64,000 bases of DNA from Adiantum capillus-veneris (taxonomy: Eukaryota > Streptophyta > Polypodiopsida > Polypodiales > Pteridaceae), in NCBI GenBank assembly GCA_014529385.2, contig CM043960.1, forward strand, positions 27,791,896-27,855,895, read 5' to 3'. This document shows positions 62,001-64,000 of this stretch, piece after piece; within the stretch, counting starts at the first letter, position 1, and each line of letters starts with the position of its first letter. The notes beneath the pieces were generated by a model. It did no database searches and was not told where the DNA came from. It was given only the letters and a program-made list of their open reading frames with translations. A program made the translations under genes and the position numbers.

Positions 62001-62319
62001 CTGCTTTTAAACATGTGTTGGATGTGAGGAATTCATGAAAAATGTCTCAATACCTTGCGGGGTAGGTGGGGCCCCGCTCACTCCTGTCTTGTATCATGCC
62101 TCCCCGCACACGGGACATGAGGTAGCATGTGCATGCTCATTGCGGTATAGCATGCAATCATTGACGCACACATGGATGCGCTCATACTCCATTCCAAGTG
62201 CAGTGACATACGATCTAGCTCGTCGAAGATCTGGAGGCATGTGGTGATCTTCTGGCAACATTTTGCCCATCAAACTACAACAAACATGCGTATTAGTATA
62301 ATCCCTATAAGACGACACC
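59002..62319 (-). pseudogene. TNP2-type CACTA transposase (Transposase_21, DUF4218, DUF4216)
   Basis: Cuts and moves CACTA elements. Minus-strand exons I can place, with GT-AG borders: (partial) up to 62,319; 62,274-61,536; 61,446-60,806; 60,723-60,644; 60,552-59,862; 59,734-59,456; 59,331-59,002. Matches in order: LGMEYERIHVCVNDCMLY; LRLALASDGVNPFGTKSTS; NYNIPPWETTKKGN; DIYLEPLIDELEELW; SRHNACATCWPSL; RLPYWKDL; DPMHIFKNVAQTLW; YGLKSHDWHKMLQ; then DUF4218 (PRSVLLSQIHLLVQVVEEIA, GWIVQEAFVYISEYL) and DUF4216 (DEARYCGIIERILKVNF); then an acidic Asp/Glu tail ending EDDS. The first large exon (62,274-61,536) has several stops and at least one frame change. The third has one in-frame stop after RLPYWKDL. 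From 61,150 to 59,002 the frame is kept across four introns of 82-127 bp. The first exon is not defined. Confidence 0.8.
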
Positions 62320-62535
62320 TTTCAAGTTGAGTACTTCCAATGATGCTCGGAGCACCGAGTACCGTGCACAATCGTAAAGAAGTGTTCGAACACTCTTCAT
62401 CAATCTATCCTCCATTTCGTAGCCCGTTTAGTGTAGGGCTGACAATCCTCCTCGCACACATCGCACTCATGAGCTAGTAATGCATCACACATGTCGAACA
62501 TGTGCTCATCCTCTGCCTCAAAGTGCGACGTGTGG

Positions 62536-63010
62536 TTGAAGGCCATAGGGTCCCCTCTATTCTAGTAAGAGCCTCTCCATGATCTATATTGGAACCCTTT
62601 TGCCTAAAGTCCATAGGGTCTGCTCTATGCTAGTAATAACCGATCTATGCTCTATATGGCACCTTGTATGCCAGAAACCACTATGAGGGTTTTTTGGCAA
62701 CCTATGGCCCCAAGGCCATAGGGTGCTCTCTTTATGGCCATAGGATTTGTTGTATATTAAGGAAAACTCTCCATGCTCTATCCTGGCATCTTATGGCGGT
62801 TGTGCCATATGCTGCTAAGAAACCACCATTTCTCTACGTTTGTCTCCTATTACTTTACGGCAACAAGGTGTCATCCTCCATGGAAATAATTTTAAAAAAA
62901 CCTAAATGCTCTACATTGACATCCTATGGCCCAGGGCCGAGGTGTGCTCTATGCTACCCTAAACCCCTCTATGCTCTACATTGACACCCTACGACCCCAG
63001 GGCCACAAGG
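62536..63010. repeat. Degenerate tandem repeat, about 65-75 bp unit
   Basis: Words such as CTATGCTCTACATTGACACC, GGCCATAGGGT and GCTCTATGCTA recur about six times with drift. The block lies upstream of the transposase exons and ends at a (TC)n tract. Non-coding. Confidence 0.65.
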
Positions 63011-63012
63011 TT

Positions 63013-63015
<3 letters not shown>

Positions 63016-63067
<52 letters not shown>
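63016..63067. repeat. (TC)n microsatellite
   Basis: About 50 bp of uninterrupted TC. Confidence 0.95.
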
Positions 63068-63936
<869 letters not shown>

Positions 63937-64000
63937 TAAGGTTAATCAATGTTGTTAATTCAAAATTTAAAATTTGACTTTCAAATTTTAAACCTAAACT

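Overview
The window reads as intergenic DNA of a large-genome land plant. It is AT-rich, dominated by Ty3/gypsy LTR elements of very different ages, and also holds a CACTA DNA transposon, MITE- and SINE-like pieces, and many (GA/CT)n tracts. The mix of element types would suit a gymnosperm or fern, but nothing here fixes the species. I see no convincing host protein gene, rRNA or complete tRNA gene.

Layout, left half: 1-924, a chromovirus integrase/chromodomain remnant (-). 925-6497, element A (+), keeping its 5' LTR and primer site. 6540-8250, element D (-). 8253-8903, two MITE-like pieces. 10.1-13.95 kb, element F (+), an old chromovirus with a chromodomain, followed by a possible long 3' LTR. 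16.7-21.6 kb, non-coding DNA rich in degenerate tandem repeats and palindromes. 21.62-21.96 kb, a second MITE. 22.3-25.06 and 29.76-32.95 kb, two minus-strand gypsy segments (G and H), probably one old element split by a 4.7-kb block of GA/CT-rich, LTR-like and tRNA-like repeats.

Layout, right half: 33.2-34.1 kb, a roughly 280-bp-period array built round a short palindrome. 34.9-38.7 kb, element E (-), with an extra RNase H domain as in the Tat lineage. 38.7-44.3 kb, element B (-), same family as A. 44.4-46.9 kb, element C (+), same family as D. 46.93-47.9 kb, a 159-bp tandem duplication and a tRNA-derived SINE. 48,092-58,112, element I (+), a young, nearly whole Ty3/gypsy element with two 2.0-kb LTRs and a target duplication. 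58,428 to beyond the window, a CACTA element (-) whose TNP2-type transposase has decayed in its N-terminal half but keeps a readable exon structure in its C-terminal half.

The most unusual signal is in element I. Each LTR carries two small open frames of 72 and 70 codons, joined by an ATGA overlap. Their proteins are about 40% identical to each other, while many shared residues use different codons. That is the mark of an old duplicated protein gene kept for its protein, inside an LTR. The reverse transcriptase of the same element is also unlike the usual plant type.
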